Below, piece after piece: positions 1-12,248 of a DNA stretch of 64,000 nt. The notes under the pieces were generated by a model. It was not told the origin of the DNA. It saw nothing but the letters and a program-made list of their open reading frames with translations, and searched no databases. The position numbers and the translations under genes are program-made. Origin of the DNA: Helichrysum umbraculigerum (lineage: Eukaryota > Streptophyta > Magnoliopsida > Asterales > Asteraceae); NCBI GenBank assembly GCA_949592205.1, contig CATIUR010000001.1, positions 3,140,001-3,204,000 on the forward strand. The letters run 5' to 3'. The first letter of the stretch is position 1; the number at the start of each line of letters is the position of its first letter.

Positions 1-2440
1 AGCTGTTACCTTATTTTTGTACTTTAATGTTATGTGTTTTAGTGTTTGTTCTTAGTATGCAATTCTGTTTTTAGGTTCTACTTTAACATGCTTATAAACT
101 GAATGTATTATCTCAATTGTTTTCTTTGCTTTAGACTTTGGTTCCATTTTAAATTGAAATTTAGCATTCTACCCACTGAATGTTAGTGTTTTCCTTTGTT
201 TTTAATATGTAGTTATCCATGGTCACTAGATTGTGGGTTGCCAGCAAAGGAACGGATATTCAGTAAGATATGGTCTTTTAGATGGCTTTTCAGCTAGAGT
301 AAAATCACGTACATGGCCATGGACCAATGGAAGATTGAAGTTTTTGGTCTCTACTAATATATTTATTTGGATCGGCTTGTGTGGATGTGTTAGGATGCTA
401 CATGTGGTTTTGTCGCGAGTTAAATCTGGATGTTTTTTTTGTTTCCTTCTTTTACTCGAGTGTAAATGTTCAGAGTTTGTTGTTTGGGTTCACTTTTGTA
501 TCTATTTCATGTTAGTTTTGATGTTAGGATGATCTGATACGGTTAATGTTCCTAGATGTAGGTGAACTCTTGGTTTTGTTGGCCCTTTCTTATTTCCTTT
601 TGCTCTAAATTACAGCCTATATTTCGGATGGGGGTGTTCTTTTTGTTTTGGTTATGGTATATAATTACATCTGTTTCTCCCCCTCAAAAAGATCTTTGGC
701 TTAAACTACATACTATTTGCTGGAAATCAAGTTACTACAATGCTATTTTGAATGGACTGGGGATCTTCAAACTGATTCTAGTGACATCAATCTTATATGT
801 TCAGTGTCAAATCTAGTTCAAAAACTGTCAATCATTGACCTGTCTAGAGGATCGCAACATGATTTGGGTAAATACAGTAATAGAAACCATTGGTTGTGTC
901 GTTGGTGGTTATATTTGCTGCTATATTTCTTGTTGGGTTTTTTTTGTTTCCTTTGATTCTCATAGAAGGAAACAAAAGAATCAAAACTCGAGCGATGAGA
1001 CATCTAATAGGGTACCACTTTTAACTACTGCTAAGACTAACACTATAGACCTTCTATCCATACAAACATCAAGGCCCAAATTCTGCCACGATCATTGTAT
1101 AATTGTGATCATCAAATTTTAATAAAAATGGGCATTGTGTCCAAACCAATGCATGATATAAGCAACAATAGATCATAGATAACATTCATTAACTAATATC
1201 AAAATTTGACTTTACAAACATAATATTCATCAAAGAACAATAATTTTCATCATTTTGAATTTATTATAACTAACGAAATTATTAACTTTCAACAAATGAT
1301 AACTACTTAAACTATTGCAAAATATGGATCCGAATCTAAACACTTGACATCCGTGCATTAAGCCCCGCCGTTCTGTTCACTTGAATATCATCCGCAATGG
1401 ATGAGTAGATTTTTGCAAATAAATTTGGTTAATGTACTTTTACTCATCTTTCACACACTTGAATTCAACTTTCATACACTTAATAATCTGAACATTAGCT
1501 TTTATGACACAAATATGCACTCTTGAACTCTCATAGCAGAATCATTGTGAATGGAAACTTTAGGCAACTTAACTTCTTTCTTTTTTTCCAGAATTCTGCT
1601 CTAGTTTGAATGCTCTGACCTTTGGTTTTAGGGAATTCACTTGGTCTTGAAATATTTCTAGAGAAAAAACCCCAATTCACACAAATAACAATATGGACAG
1701 TCCCACATAACTCAAGTGGGCTGCTACTAGCATGATGGTGCAACCTGTGACGTGAATTTTGGATCTCAATGATACAACTTAAAAGCAATAATTAGATACA
1801 TTGGGAGAAAAGTTGACATGGCAATGTTTTGTGTATTCATAAAGCTTATTCGATTGGCTTTTTCTAAAGCTGAAAATGTCATATGAGCCCAACCAGGTTT
1901 AGCCTCGGAGAACTTCCTCCAATTTTCATAGTGCTAAACCCAATACCGACTTCTCACACTGCTAAAAGCCTAAAACCTATCAATTCCTGCACACAAAAAA
2001 TAAGATACAAGAGAATTACTGATCTAGGAGACTAAAATATTAATACCCAATACACCATAGTTATCCATCAAACCAACATCTAACCTTGTTACAATAATAA
2101 ATACTAAATGGAAAAGGTTTAAAATGTCATTTCATATTGCAAGTCAAGCATTAAAATTGGTGAATAATTAAGAATTAGAAAAATGCAATTAACAACTTAA
2201 TGTCTTCATTTTATATATGAATTACATTCAGGTTGAACAGAAAAGGAGAGAGTAGGAGAGAGACAGAAAAATGAAGATTGTTACTAGTTGGGAGACGAAT
2301 GAGCAAAATATAAGTAAAAACTTTAAATCTATAGCAAGGATAAACAATTTTTTCTCCAGATCAGGTACTTCCAAATACAAGCAGTCAATCAGCGTGGCTA
2401 ACTGTTAAACATGATTTTTACATGTATAACCCAATATATT
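1..2440. other. AT-rich region, no gene recognised
   Basis: Several short open frames occur here (for example 233-532, 562-816 and 1531-1788 on the minus strand). None shows a family motif, a biased composition or a splice pattern that I can link into a gene. No terminal repeats or microsatellites longer than a few units were seen. It may be intergenic DNA or worn-out repeats. Confidence 0.4.
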
Positions 2441-2682
2441 AGAGGTCGCAAAATGGGCGGTTCAATCAACATGTCAAAATTTTGAGAAATATTTATATGC
2501 TTCGAGTTAGGATGACCTTACATTTTTTTTTTTTTTTAACAATAACTAGTGCACCAAATACGATAAACAAACACTTCAAAGAGTTTTATGCAATGAATAT
2601 ACATTTGTGACTCTCAACCTATTCAACCCATTTGACCCGAATCGACCATTTTGAAGTAAGTGGGTTATGATCGCCACCTTTA
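2441..2682. mobile_element. Possible hAT-type MITE
   Basis: The left edge reads TAGAGGTCGCAAAATGGGCG. The right edge, read on the other strand, begins TAAAGGTGGCGATCATAACC. These are imperfect inverted termini of the kind seen in small plant hAT elements, and the inner flanks contain facing 'CCCATTTGACCC' type words. I could not find a convincing 8-bp target duplication, so the borders are tentative. Confidence 0.35.
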
Positions 2683-2944
2683 TAGCATTCAACTAGGAGA
2701 AGCTACGAAACCCATGGGTTGAATATCTGATTCTGAACAACGAGAACTGGAATTACCTTCTGTAATATGGAATCTCACACTTTATACTTATCCCTGCTCC
2801 ACTCAAAACAACAAGATTCTTACCGCATAAAGTTGGGAACTTTAAGCAACTAAAGTTGGTACAAAACCTCATGCACACATAATATTACAACTTCAACGAC
2901 AATATTAAATCTGATGGCATCTGAATTTACCTTTGATCAAAAAA

Positions 2945-3545
2945 TTAACGTTAATGAGTAACATATATAAGTTAATATTCATCGAGAAGGAATGTTAACG
3001 ACTAGCATATATAAGTTAATATTCAAGAACGAATGTTAATGATTACCATATTTAACTTAATATTCGTCAAGAACGAATATTAAAGACTATCATATATAAG
3101 CTAATATTCATCAAAGAATGAATGTTTACGACTAGCATATATATGTTACTATTCATCAAGAATGAATGTAACGACTAGCATATATAACTTAATATTCATC
3201 AAGAACGAATTTAAACAACTAGCATATTTAAGTTAATATTCATCAAAAACGAATGTTAAAGACTATCATATAAGCTAATATTTATCAAGAATGAATATTT
3301 ATGACTAGCATATATTTGTTAATATTCATCAACAAGGAATGTTAACGACTATCATATATAAGTTAATATTCATCAAGAATGAATGTTAAAGATAATCATA
3401 TATAATCTAATATTCATCAAGAATGAATGTTTACAACTAGCATATATAAATTAATATTCATCAAGATTGAATGTTAACGACTAACATAAGTAGTATATAA
3501 GTTAATATTCAATAACAATGAATGTTAACGACTAGCACATATAAC
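2945..3545. repeat. 44-base minisatellite, about 13 degenerate copies
   Basis: A unit of about 44 bases repeats head to tail. Its landmarks are GACTAGCATATATAAG, TTAATATTCATCAAGAA and GAATGTTAAC, with point changes and small indels between copies. A few degenerate copies of the same unit recur inside the TIR element at 4780-4960. This suggests the array belongs to a related element whose right end is at 4087-4147. Confidence 0.8.
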
Positions 3546-4144
3546 TCGAATTATTTTCTAGCATTCGTCACATACATTTAGTTTTTATATCAGATTCACA
3601 TACAAATATCAAATTTAGAAGACAACCGAAATTGATGAACAACATAAAAAGTTACAAACTTCTAACAAAAAATCAAATATTGAATCATACCTGAATGTTA
3701 TTGAATTAATTATTATCGATTCAACGTTCGTCTTACAAGGCATACGATTTCTTCATCTAGGTTACTTTTTCCCCCAATTTTTCTTCAGCTTTTCTTTTGA
3801 ATCTAAGAGGTTAATGATTCTTCAATCATTCCGAATTCATATAAATGTTCTTATGATTCAATCTTGCCGTTGAGGTTCGACGCAATTCGTAGTTTTGTTG
3901 GTGATTTCGAATCGGTCGTGTCGTATGCTCAGATTTAGGTAACGTATTCAATTTTGCTTTCTTACCTTTTAGCCTCATGTTTTAATTTAATGATTGTATA
4001 TTGTATGTATTGTAATATATCTAATAAATGTACATGTGTTATTACAAAACTACCCCTCCAACCCTTTTTTAAAAAGAGATGGATCCTATGGCTCAGATTC
4101 ACTTCCCTACTTCCCTCAAATTTTTACTTCCCCAAGGATCTCTC

Positions 4145-4147
<3 letters not shown>
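3546..4147. mobile_element. Right end of a TIR element in a TA microsatellite
   Basis: Bases 4087-4147 match the right terminus of the neighbouring element at 5450-5497. Shared words are CACTTCCCT, TTACTTCCCCAAGGATCT and CCCCTATATA. The segment upstream, including the minisatellite at 2945-3545, is probably the interior of this copy. No matching left terminus was found upstream, so the copy looks truncated or rearranged. No coding sequence is recognisable. Confidence 0.5.

Positions 4148-4216
<69 letters not shown>
4148..4216. repeat. (TA)n microsatellite, about 69 bases
   Basis: Uninterrupted TA repeats sit between the right end of one TIR element and the left end of the next. The artificial Tyr-Ile open frames over it are not genes. 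Confidence 0.95.
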
Positions 4217-4220
<4 letters not shown>

Positions 4221-5498
4221 GAAGGATCAAGAGGGAAGCATCAAATTTGAGGGAAGGAGGGAAGTAAATCTTAGCCACTAATTTTTTCCCACCTTTTTCA
4301 TACAATAAATAATACATATACAAATAATATAATACCCATTTAATCAACTTTAGTCTAAAATTCAAAATTAAAGCATCAAATTCAATAATTCATCAATCAA
4401 AAACATTATAAATTTTTCAATCCATCAAACACATTCATACATATCTTCAATTCGTCATGATTTAAAATCATCAAAAATTATGAATTTTGGGTATAACTTT
4501 TGGGTTTTTATATAAAATTTTATTTTGCCAATGAAAACAATAAATTAAATGAATTTCATCATACAAAACTTATAAACATGTAATTAATTGAATTATGGTT
4601 GTCATTAATCATCAAATTTCACAGATTTGAAAATATCCAGAACGTTAACATACATTTGCAATGCATGTTAATCAAAATTACGAGTAAGATTCTTAAACAT
4701 TCATATTTGTTGAATATTACCTTATATAAGTTATTATACATCGTTGAACGTTATAACATAACATTCATCAATGTATTACAATATATATGAGTTAATATGC
4801 ATTATAAATGAATGTTATAATGTTCATCAGCATGATATAAGTTAATATTCGTCATAAATGAATGTTAAAGACTCAATGAGATATTAACATGCATTTATGA
4901 TGAATATGAGTTATTATACACTAATAACATATATAAGCTAAAATATTCATCATAAATGAATATTTAAATTGTAATTTTTATAACATGCATTTCAAATGAG
5001 TGTTAACTTTTTGAAAATTTTGATTTTGAGATTTTTTTGGTGTAAAACGTAAAATAACTACAAGTTTGTTTGATTATTGATGTATATGTTCGATTTATTT
5101 GAATTTTGCTTTATATACATCTCAATTTTGTACCCAATTGAATGAATTTGTGATTTTTTATGAGTTTCTACATTTTTCTTCATGAAATCTATTTTCTAAC
5201 AATTTTTTTATTGAATATAACAATTGTTAATCAATCTTGCTCAACGAGTTGCGTATTAGTGTTTTTAAATTTATTTTTACAAGTTTCAAGCTTTAATTTG
5301 ATGAATTTAAGATGAAAATCACGTTTTTAGTTGTTTTTGATTAACATGCTTTTGAAATGCATGTTAACGTTCTGGGAGGTGATTTCAAGTTATTTACAAA
5401 AATGCCACCGCGTTGACTTTTGAGTTGACCAGAATGTGTGGCTGAAAATCACTTCCCTCCTTCCCTAATTATTTTACTTCCCCAAGGATCTCCCCCTA
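4217..5498. mobile_element. TIR element with long subterminal inverted repeats, flanked by TA repeats
   Basis: The left end (AGGGGAAGGATCAAGAGGGA, continuing to about 4280) is matched on the opposite strand by the right end (5440-5498: AGGGGGAGATCCTTGGGGAA). The shared core GGGAAGGAGGGAAGT lies about 45 bases in. A second inverted pair lies deeper: 4636-4676 against 5336-5378, sharing CCAGAACGTTAACAT and TGCATGTTAATCAAAA. Both ends abut TA repeats, as in Micron-like or TA-flanked MITEs. The interior (4730-4960) holds degenerate copies of the minisatellite at 2945-3545. There is no transposase, so the element is non-autonomous. Confidence 0.7.
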
Positions 5499-5514
5499 TA
5501 TATATATATATATA
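5499..5514. repeat. Short (TA)n microsatellite
   Basis: A short TA run directly follows the right terminus of the TIR element. It is the counterpart of the long TA run on its left side and fits insertion into a TA tract. Confidence 0.8.
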
Positions 5515-5663
5515 CTTGTCTCATTTGTACCAATAATAAAACTATATTTCGGATATACAGAAGTGAAACGTAAAAAATTCTTTTAAAGTCAAAGTATTTT
5601 GTGATAGGTTGATAAATTATACACAAAATATACAAGCATTGTGCTTTAATGATATCATTATAT

Positions 5664-5755
5664 AAAATAGCCTAATGGTAAGGGTATTCTATGACTTCCT
5701 AGATGTTATTGGTTCGAATCTTGTCATGGATATTATTTATTATAAAGGTACATAC
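5664..5755 (+). mobile_element. tRNA-derived SINE head
   Basis: An A-box-like TAGCCTAATGG (5668-5678) is followed 33 bases later by a B-box GGTTCGAATCT (5711-5721). This is the internal RNA polymerase III promoter spacing of a tRNA-derived SINE. The flanks do not fold into a proper tRNA acceptor stem, so it is not called as a tRNA gene. A clear 3' tail and target duplication were not identified. Confidence 0.5.
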
Positions 5756-6515
5756 CACCAATGAAGCACATGACCCACAACGTTAAGGCTTAGTCGGTAC
5801 GAATTTCGGCTCGGACGTTATGGTATATATACGGAGTATTATATATGTTATTTTAAAAACTTAATCACGCACATACTTTTAAAAGTTTAAGTAGTACGGA
5901 CTACTTATTATGGGCTTCACTTTATAAATTCAAAGTGTCCTAAGAAAGTACGGATTACATACAACCAATGAATCACGTGACTCACAACGTGAAGACTTAG
6001 TCGGTGCAAGTTTCGGCTCGGACGTTGTGGTATATGTGATGGAGGTGATTTACCCGGCGATGTTGGACCTTGTAGGGGGGTTCGGTCGTGCTCCATTGAA
6101 ATATGAAGCGGCTCTAGTGGGTGGTCCAAATACTCATTTTATTATTATATATGTTATTTTTAAAACTTAATCAGGCACATACTTTTGAAAGGGGAGCTAC
6201 TAACCAAACCAATTAACATTCTGGACAGTGTTCTATACAGTGTTCTGGATATTTTTATTATAAAAGAATTAATTAAAAGAAAACATAATTATTACTGTAC
6301 TTTTTCTGTACTTTTTTCATTACTATTTCTTATCATTATGTACTTTTTCTCATTAATATCTAATGATTATACTTTTCTTATTATTATTTATTAATTTAAT
6401 GGTAGGATGATTAGATTTAAACCGTATAGAAAGAGATTCCCTTTAAAAGTTTATGTAGTACGGAGTACTTATTATGGGCTCCACTTATAAATTCAAAGTG
6501 TCCTAAGAAAGTACT
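5749..6515. repeat. Two-copy direct duplication, second copy interrupted
   Basis: Unit 1 (5749-5952) and unit 2 (5953-6515) share three blocks in the same order. The first is a block around CTTAGTCGGT and TTTCGGCTCGGACGTT. The second is TATATGTTATTTT with AACTTAATCA and GCACATACTTTT. The third is CTTATTATGGGCT followed by AAATTCAAAGTGTCCTAAGA. Unit 2 carries an extra 100-odd bases at 6037-6140 and a 250-base insertion at 6192-6441. No coding capacity was recognised. It may be a repeat-derived segment rather than a genomic duplication. Confidence 0.65.
6192..6441. mobile_element. Small insertion, probable MITE
   Basis: Comparison with duplicate unit 1 shows this segment interrupts CTTTTAAAAG. 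It is flanked by TTTGAAAG (6184-6191) and TTTAAAAG (6442-6449), an 8-base duplication with one mismatch. The edges read GGGAGCTACT and, on the other strand, GGGAATCTCT, so the inverted termini are short and imperfect. The interior is AT-rich and noncoding. Confidence 0.5.
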
Positions 6516-7477
6516 CTAATTATTTTTTCCTTATGTATTTTTTATATATGAGGGCCCGTTCAACAAAAATAACACAATTCAATTCTTAGAACCTAATATA
6601 CAGCATAGTTTTTTAGTAAGCTTTACCTTCGGGAGGTGATAGTTACAACATGAAAATTGATGTTTGCATCAAACTGTACATGTGTTAAAGTAGACAGTAG
6701 AAGTTATCATAACACAGTTATAGTGTATGAATAAAAATTATGTGTTGTATTTATCAACACCCTTACGTTTAACTAAGAGCACATGAAGTGAAGCCGTTCC
6801 ATTGCCGTTCAAACTCGAGAACGTTGTCAGACGGCGTTTCATTACTCCCTTACGGTGTTCCTAGTCAGTGTCCGCCCTGAGACGCAAAGAAATGAGTTCT
6901 TTTATTTATTTATTTTGTTTTCAAATTAAACGTCAATGTTGATTTTAAAAGAAAAATTTTTTGAATAAAATCATTCAAACTTAAATTTTGGTTCATAATT
7001 AAATTGAATTTGGTTTCTAATTCTTCTTGTTCTGAGTGATTTAGTGAGTGTGTGTATATGGTTTTATATTTGCCCTACAAGGCTACAACACTAACTAAAA
7101 ATAGTCATATACATTAAATTTGCCTCTCTTGTTTTGTCATAAAATAAAAGGCTAACATGATTTGTTGCTACAACTAAAAAGCATACAAAATTTAACTAAT
7201 TAATTATATTTTTAAATAATAGAAAATACAAGGGTAAGAATAAACAATAAAATTGTTGTAAAACAAGTCAACAACCACTTCAAAACTTGGAAATATTTAG
7301 GTTAGAGACACCAAGATCGTGAAACCATTTTAAAAGATGCCTAAATGGCATACAAAGATCGTTGACAAACGTATAGATAACTCACTAGTAACCAATATTA
7401 CATCTTATATAATTTTAGAATCTTTTTGCTCCTGATTTCCGTTATAAGAACTTACGTTTGTTGCATAACATTAAAAT
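6516..7477. other. Upstream region of the P450 gene
   Basis: About 960 AT-rich bases precede the P450 gene. I see no gene or repeat with clear borders. Promoter elements presumably lie in the last few hundred bases, but no single TATA box can be chosen with confidence in such AT-rich DNA. Confidence 0.4.
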
Positions 7478-7519
7478 TTGAAGAAGATTCATAAATTACA
7501 ATCTTTTATATATCAAATA

Positions 7520-10099
7520 ATGGATATAGGAATCTTGATTGTGACATGTTCAATCTTTACATGGATCTTCCTTCACCGATGGAACCAACGAACCAACAAA
7601 GGTCCAAAAACTTGGCCACTTGTTGGAGCCGCTATAGAGCAACTAATGAACTATGATAAGATGCACGATTGGCTAGTCAACTATCTATCCAAGTCGAGCA
7701 CCGTTGTTGTCCCAATGCCATTTACCACTTACACTTACATAGCTGATCCGGCCAATGTGGAACATGTTCTTAAAACCAACTTTGCAAACTACCCAAAGGT
7801 ATTGGCCTTCAAGATTTTTCCTTGTAATTAATATGCTCAAAGATCTTTATTGCTATCATGATTCGATCTGTCTAATATAGGCATAAAGTTTTAGACTTTG
7901 TTTTTGGGTTCTTGAAGGGTGACGTGTATCATTCGTATATGGAGGTTTTGCTTGGTGATGGCATCTTCAATTCAGATGGTGAGAATTGGAGGAAACAAAG
8001 AAAAACATCAAGTTTTGAATTTGCTTCTAAGAACTTGAGGGACTTTAGTACCGTGGTGTTCAGAGAGTATAGCCTCAAGCTCTCTTCTATTCTAACTCAA
8101 GCAGCATTCAAGAATCAACAACTAGACATTCAGGTGACCAAAAAGTCTGCGAACCTCAAGTTTTGATTATTTGGTTTTGCGTAAAAGTTTATATTTTTGT
8201 TTCAGGAATTGTTGATGAGGATGACTTTGGACTCTATATGTAAGGTGGGATTTGGCGTAGAGATAGGGACATTAGCTCCTGATCTACCCGATAATCAATT
8301 TGCCAAAGCATTTGATGCTGCAAACATAATAGTCACTCTTCGGTTCATTGATCCGCTATGGAAAATAAAGAAATTTCTAAGAGTGGGTTCGGAAGCCGTT
8401 CTTGACCAGAGCATCAAGATCATTGATGATTTTACATATTCAGTCATCCGTAGAAGAAAGAAAGAGATCGAAGAAGCTAAAGAGGTTCCTAGTAGTAGTA
8501 AGGTGAATACAACTACTGCACGTACTAATGGCATTGGTTATTTAAATCCAGTTATACAACCGATATGCAGGTCAATTTGGGTTGTATTTGACTAGCTAAA
8601 ATGAAACGGGTCAAGTAGGTCACCATTTAAATGAGTCAGAAATTAAAAGATCGTACAACTACATGTTTACAACGTTCTGAATCATTTTATTTAACAGGAT
8701 TTGTAATATATATACCAACTTAAAAATATTAGTTCCTTGCCAAATAAAATCCAAAAAATGCACCAAAAGTGTTGGCGACGTATCCCAGTCCGAACCTATT
8801 TAGCCAGATGTATCTAACTGCTATCTTATCTTATGTATTTATCAGATAAAGCATGATATATTATCAAGATTTATCGAGTTAGGAAAAGACCCTGAAAACA
8901 ACATCAACAACAAGAGTCTAAGAGACGTTGTACTGAACTTTGTGATTGCCGGACGAGACACAACAGCAACGACTCTTTCTTGGGCCATTTACATGATCAT
9001 GGTTCACGATCATGTCGCCGAGAAACTCTATGCAGAACTCAAATCTTTTGAGCAAGACCGTGCAGAAGAAGAAAACGTATCTTTAAAACCTTGTAAAACA
9101 CAAGATCCGGAATCTTTTGACATAAGAACAAAGCAATTCGCTGAACTTATGAGTTACGATTCGTTGGGAAAACTGTATTATTTGCATGCTGTCATCACAG
9201 AAACACTTCGGTTGTATCCAGCTGTACCTCAGGTATGTCGTTACTTTAAGAAACTAGAAAGGATTGTTGGAATTCGGCTGAAGTTACTAAGATTTTATCT
9301 TTTTTTGATTTTGTACAGGACCCGAAAGGAATCTTGAATGATGATATTTTGCCTGATGGAACGAAAGTAAAAGCAGGAGGTATGGTGACATACGTACCTT
9401 ACTCAATGGGACGAATGGAGTATAACTGGGGTCCTGATGCAAATGAATTTAAGCCAGAAAGATGGCTTAAAGATGGTCTCTTTCAAAACGCATCCCCGTT
9501 CAAGTTCACTGCATTCCAGGTGAGAAATATGAACTAAGAAATGCCAAAGGACGATTCAAACAACATGATTTTGAGTAAATATGAGTACGTGACAATTTTG
9601 AAACATCTATTTGTAAATGTGTTCATTCAAGTTATGTTTCACCACTAACAGGTCAAAAGGTACCTAAGAGGGAAATGTATTGGACGAATAGAAAATCATC
9701 AATATGTATTTTTAATCCTTACATTCTACTAAATCACTAAAAGGTAGCTTATTACTCTAACAATTAATGTATTTTGTACCATATTTGACACAAATTTTTT
9801 ATACAAAAATTGGACAAAAAGTGTTTCAATTCAACACAGTCCACCTGAAACTTGACAAATGACCCATCTTGACCCATTTTGCCAAATCTAAATTTGACTG
9901 GCAATTTTCTTTATAACAGGCAGGCCCACGAATATGCTTAGGCAAAGACTCAGCGTACCTGCAAATGAAGATGGCGCTTGCAATTTTGTGTAGGTTTTTC
10001 AAGTTTGAATTGGTGAAAGGGCATGTGGTGCAGTACAGAATGATGACAATTCTGTCAATGGCAAATGGATTAAAGATTAAAGTTTCAACGCGTTCATAA
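7520..10099 (+). CDS. Cytochrome P450, CYP704 family
   Basis: Six exons join in phase 0: 7520-7798, 7918-8133, 8206-8502, 8846-9232, 9319-9519 and 9920-10099. All introns are GT-AG. The product is about 519 residues, the usual length for the CYP704C group. The Met at 7520 is preferred over the in-frame Met at 7478 because it directly begins the hydrophobic ER anchor (MDIGILIVTCSIFTWIFL). P450 hallmarks are all present: I-helix AGRDTTA, K-helix ETLR, PERW, and the haem loop FQAGPRICLG with its ligand cysteine. Plant CYP704 enzymes include fatty-acid omega-hydroxylases, and CYP704B acts in sporopollenin synthesis. The substrate of this member is unknown. The exon 3 donor could instead be at 8570, adding about 22 residues. 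The gene converges with the Mpo1-like gene, with 55 bases between stop codons. It appears intact. Confidence 0.9.
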
Positions 10100-10154
10100 G
10101 TTTCCACTCAATTTCTTTAAAATATACATTTTTTCGCATGACTTTATGATCAAA

Positions 10155-10705
10155 CTATGTCAGTAATTCCTCTTTCTTGTTCCTCCAATCTTCTCTTTCA
10201 GCATCTACAATTGCTGTAACACGAACATGAAAACCAGGATATGGTTCATACCCAAAAAGAATCTGTAGTGCCTGAATTAGGAAAAACATTGTCCAATAAG
10301 ATGTCAGTTTTCTATCAATCATATGTTGGGGGTTTAGGTACGGGTTCCAAACGTGATGATGTGATATACCGATATTGAATAAGCAATATCAAATAATAAA
10401 ATAATCGGGTTGTAACAAATAATGTTTGGATCTGCTTTTGTTGTTTAAAGTACTAAAGTAATTATTACATGTTTGAGTGTTTGACAATTATTAATCTCAG
10501 GAAATGATAGATACAGTTATACAATGACCAAAATGACAGTTGTGTGATAAAAATAAAAAATCAATTTTTAAATGAGAGTGAAGTCTCAAACTAGTTTACA
10601 AAACATGGTAAGTTTATTTTCTTTCGTTGCAGCTGGTATGAAACTGATTATTCCAATATGATTACCTGACGTCTTGACTCCTAAAGGATTACTATATCAA
10701 AAGGA

Positions 10706-10780
<75 letters not shown>

Positions 10781-11976
10781 GCTTCAATAAATAGTCAGTT
10801 TCAAAATGCAAATCCAACCACCTTCATGGAAAGTAAAGAATTTACCTCAAACAAAACAAAGAATGGGGCCATCAAGAAGGCTTGCAAAATGTTGTCAACG
10901 AGAGCTGGTGCTCTTCCCTGCACATTTTGTTCAATCAGAAAGATATGTAGTCACTCATACCAACATATATAATCCGTCGATCCCATGAAATCTACACGTA
11001 TTACTTGACTAACGTTCAGTAAAAAGATACAATTATAAGAATCTTGCAGATCATTGAACTAATATGTGTCAAGTTAAATATTGTGCAATTTTCGTAAGAC
11101 GTCTTGCATTCGATGAAAGTGTATCAGTTATCAGCTAACCTCAAATAGCCCATGCCCTATAAATTGTGCAGTCCACGAAACTAGTTGCACAACAAGAACA
11201 ACCTGCAATAACCATGACCAAGTACGTAAACAACCCCTCAACAATGTCAACCTGGAGCGATTTGTGGACTATAATCAATAATAAAAATATTAATATCGAT
11301 GCATCAATGACCAAAACCAAATAAATTTGTTTAGACTACGCTAAAACGAAAATGTTTCCGTCAGTCGGATAACACAACCGACACCTATAATCCTATATAC
11401 ATCCATAAGGTCAAACATTGATATCTTAATCAGCACTAACATAGTAGTAACATATCTAAAATTCAACCAATCATGTCAAACATAATCAACTCAAATTCAT
11501 TGTAAAGATTATAACTTTGGTTCATAATCATTATCAATCATGATACACGCCCAACCCAAATCAGTACAATTAGAAAAACCCAAGTCAATTCAATGTTAAT
11601 TAATACAAAAAATTCAATGATAAATTACCTTCCATGCCAATTGAAACCCTAGAACATCTGCAAGAACACAACTAGCAACCCAACAAAAGATACAGAGTAA
11701 AGCAGCCAAGGAACCAGCTTTATAATCAAAACATACATAGAACACAACATAGATTAAAGTAAACAAAAACCCAAAATTAAAAATCAAAATAATATCACTT
11801 CCAAATAGAGAAAAATCAATATATGGGAAATTAAATGGAGCTGGTATAAAATTAAAAAGAAGAATAGCAGTGAAAAAAATTGGCCAAACAAATAGCATAT
11901 GGATTGCTATGTTAATTGGGTTGCTATGATAAGCTGCATAAAATGCAAAATGTTTATCAAGATCAAGAATCCCCAT
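10155..11976 (-). CDS. DUF962 / Mpo1-like ER membrane protein
   Basis: Four minus-strand exons join in phase 0: 11976-11629, 11202-11140, 10917-10846 and 10271-10155. All introns are GT-AG. They give a 199-residue product. The N-terminus carries the family signature (DLDKHFAFYAAYHSNPINIA, then IH and VWP). Exon 2 encodes WTAQFIGHGLFE and exon 3 begins GRAPALVDN, both typical of DUF962. About five hydrophobic segments are visible, consistent with an ER membrane protein. The yeast homologue Mpo1 is an iron-dependent dioxygenase that alpha-oxidises 2-hydroxy fatty acids during phytosphingosine breakdown, and its conserved histidines are present here. The plant function is inferred by family only. 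Intron 3 (10272-10845) holds a long TA microsatellite. Only the first exon forms a long open frame, so the gene is easily missed. Confidence 0.9.
10708..10777. repeat. (TA)n microsatellite inside intron 3 of the Mpo1-like gene
   Basis: About 70 bases of uninterrupted TA lie within the 574-base third intron of the minus-strand Mpo1-like gene. It ends about 70 bases from the exon 3 donor site. Confidence 0.95.
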
Positions 11977-12248
11977 TTTTGCAGATTTGCAAACAGTATC
12001 AAAAAATGTATGGTGGTTAAGAACAAGTGGACAGCATATATGAAATTTAAAGAAAAACTCTTGACTTTTAAAAAGTCAAAGAGGTTATGAAGTCATGTGT
12101 GTTGTGTGAACATTTTTTAATAATCATTTATCCAACGCTATTAAGAAGGTTTTACATTACGTAATTGTTAACCCAGAACCTTAATTGTACGCGTTTTATT
12201 ATTAGGGTTTTTTATTTAGTACTACTAATTTTTAGTGGCTTCTACTTA

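Noticed and set aside
233..1122. Overlapping small open frames at the window start as a gene
   Set aside because: There is no motif, no consistent frame and no splice logic. The composition is like that of noncoding neighbours.
4147..4365. Tyr-Ile-run proteins, and Asp, Ser, His, Asn or Tyr-run proteins at 24919, 26246 and 31398
   Set aside because: These are translations of microsatellites in several frames at once.
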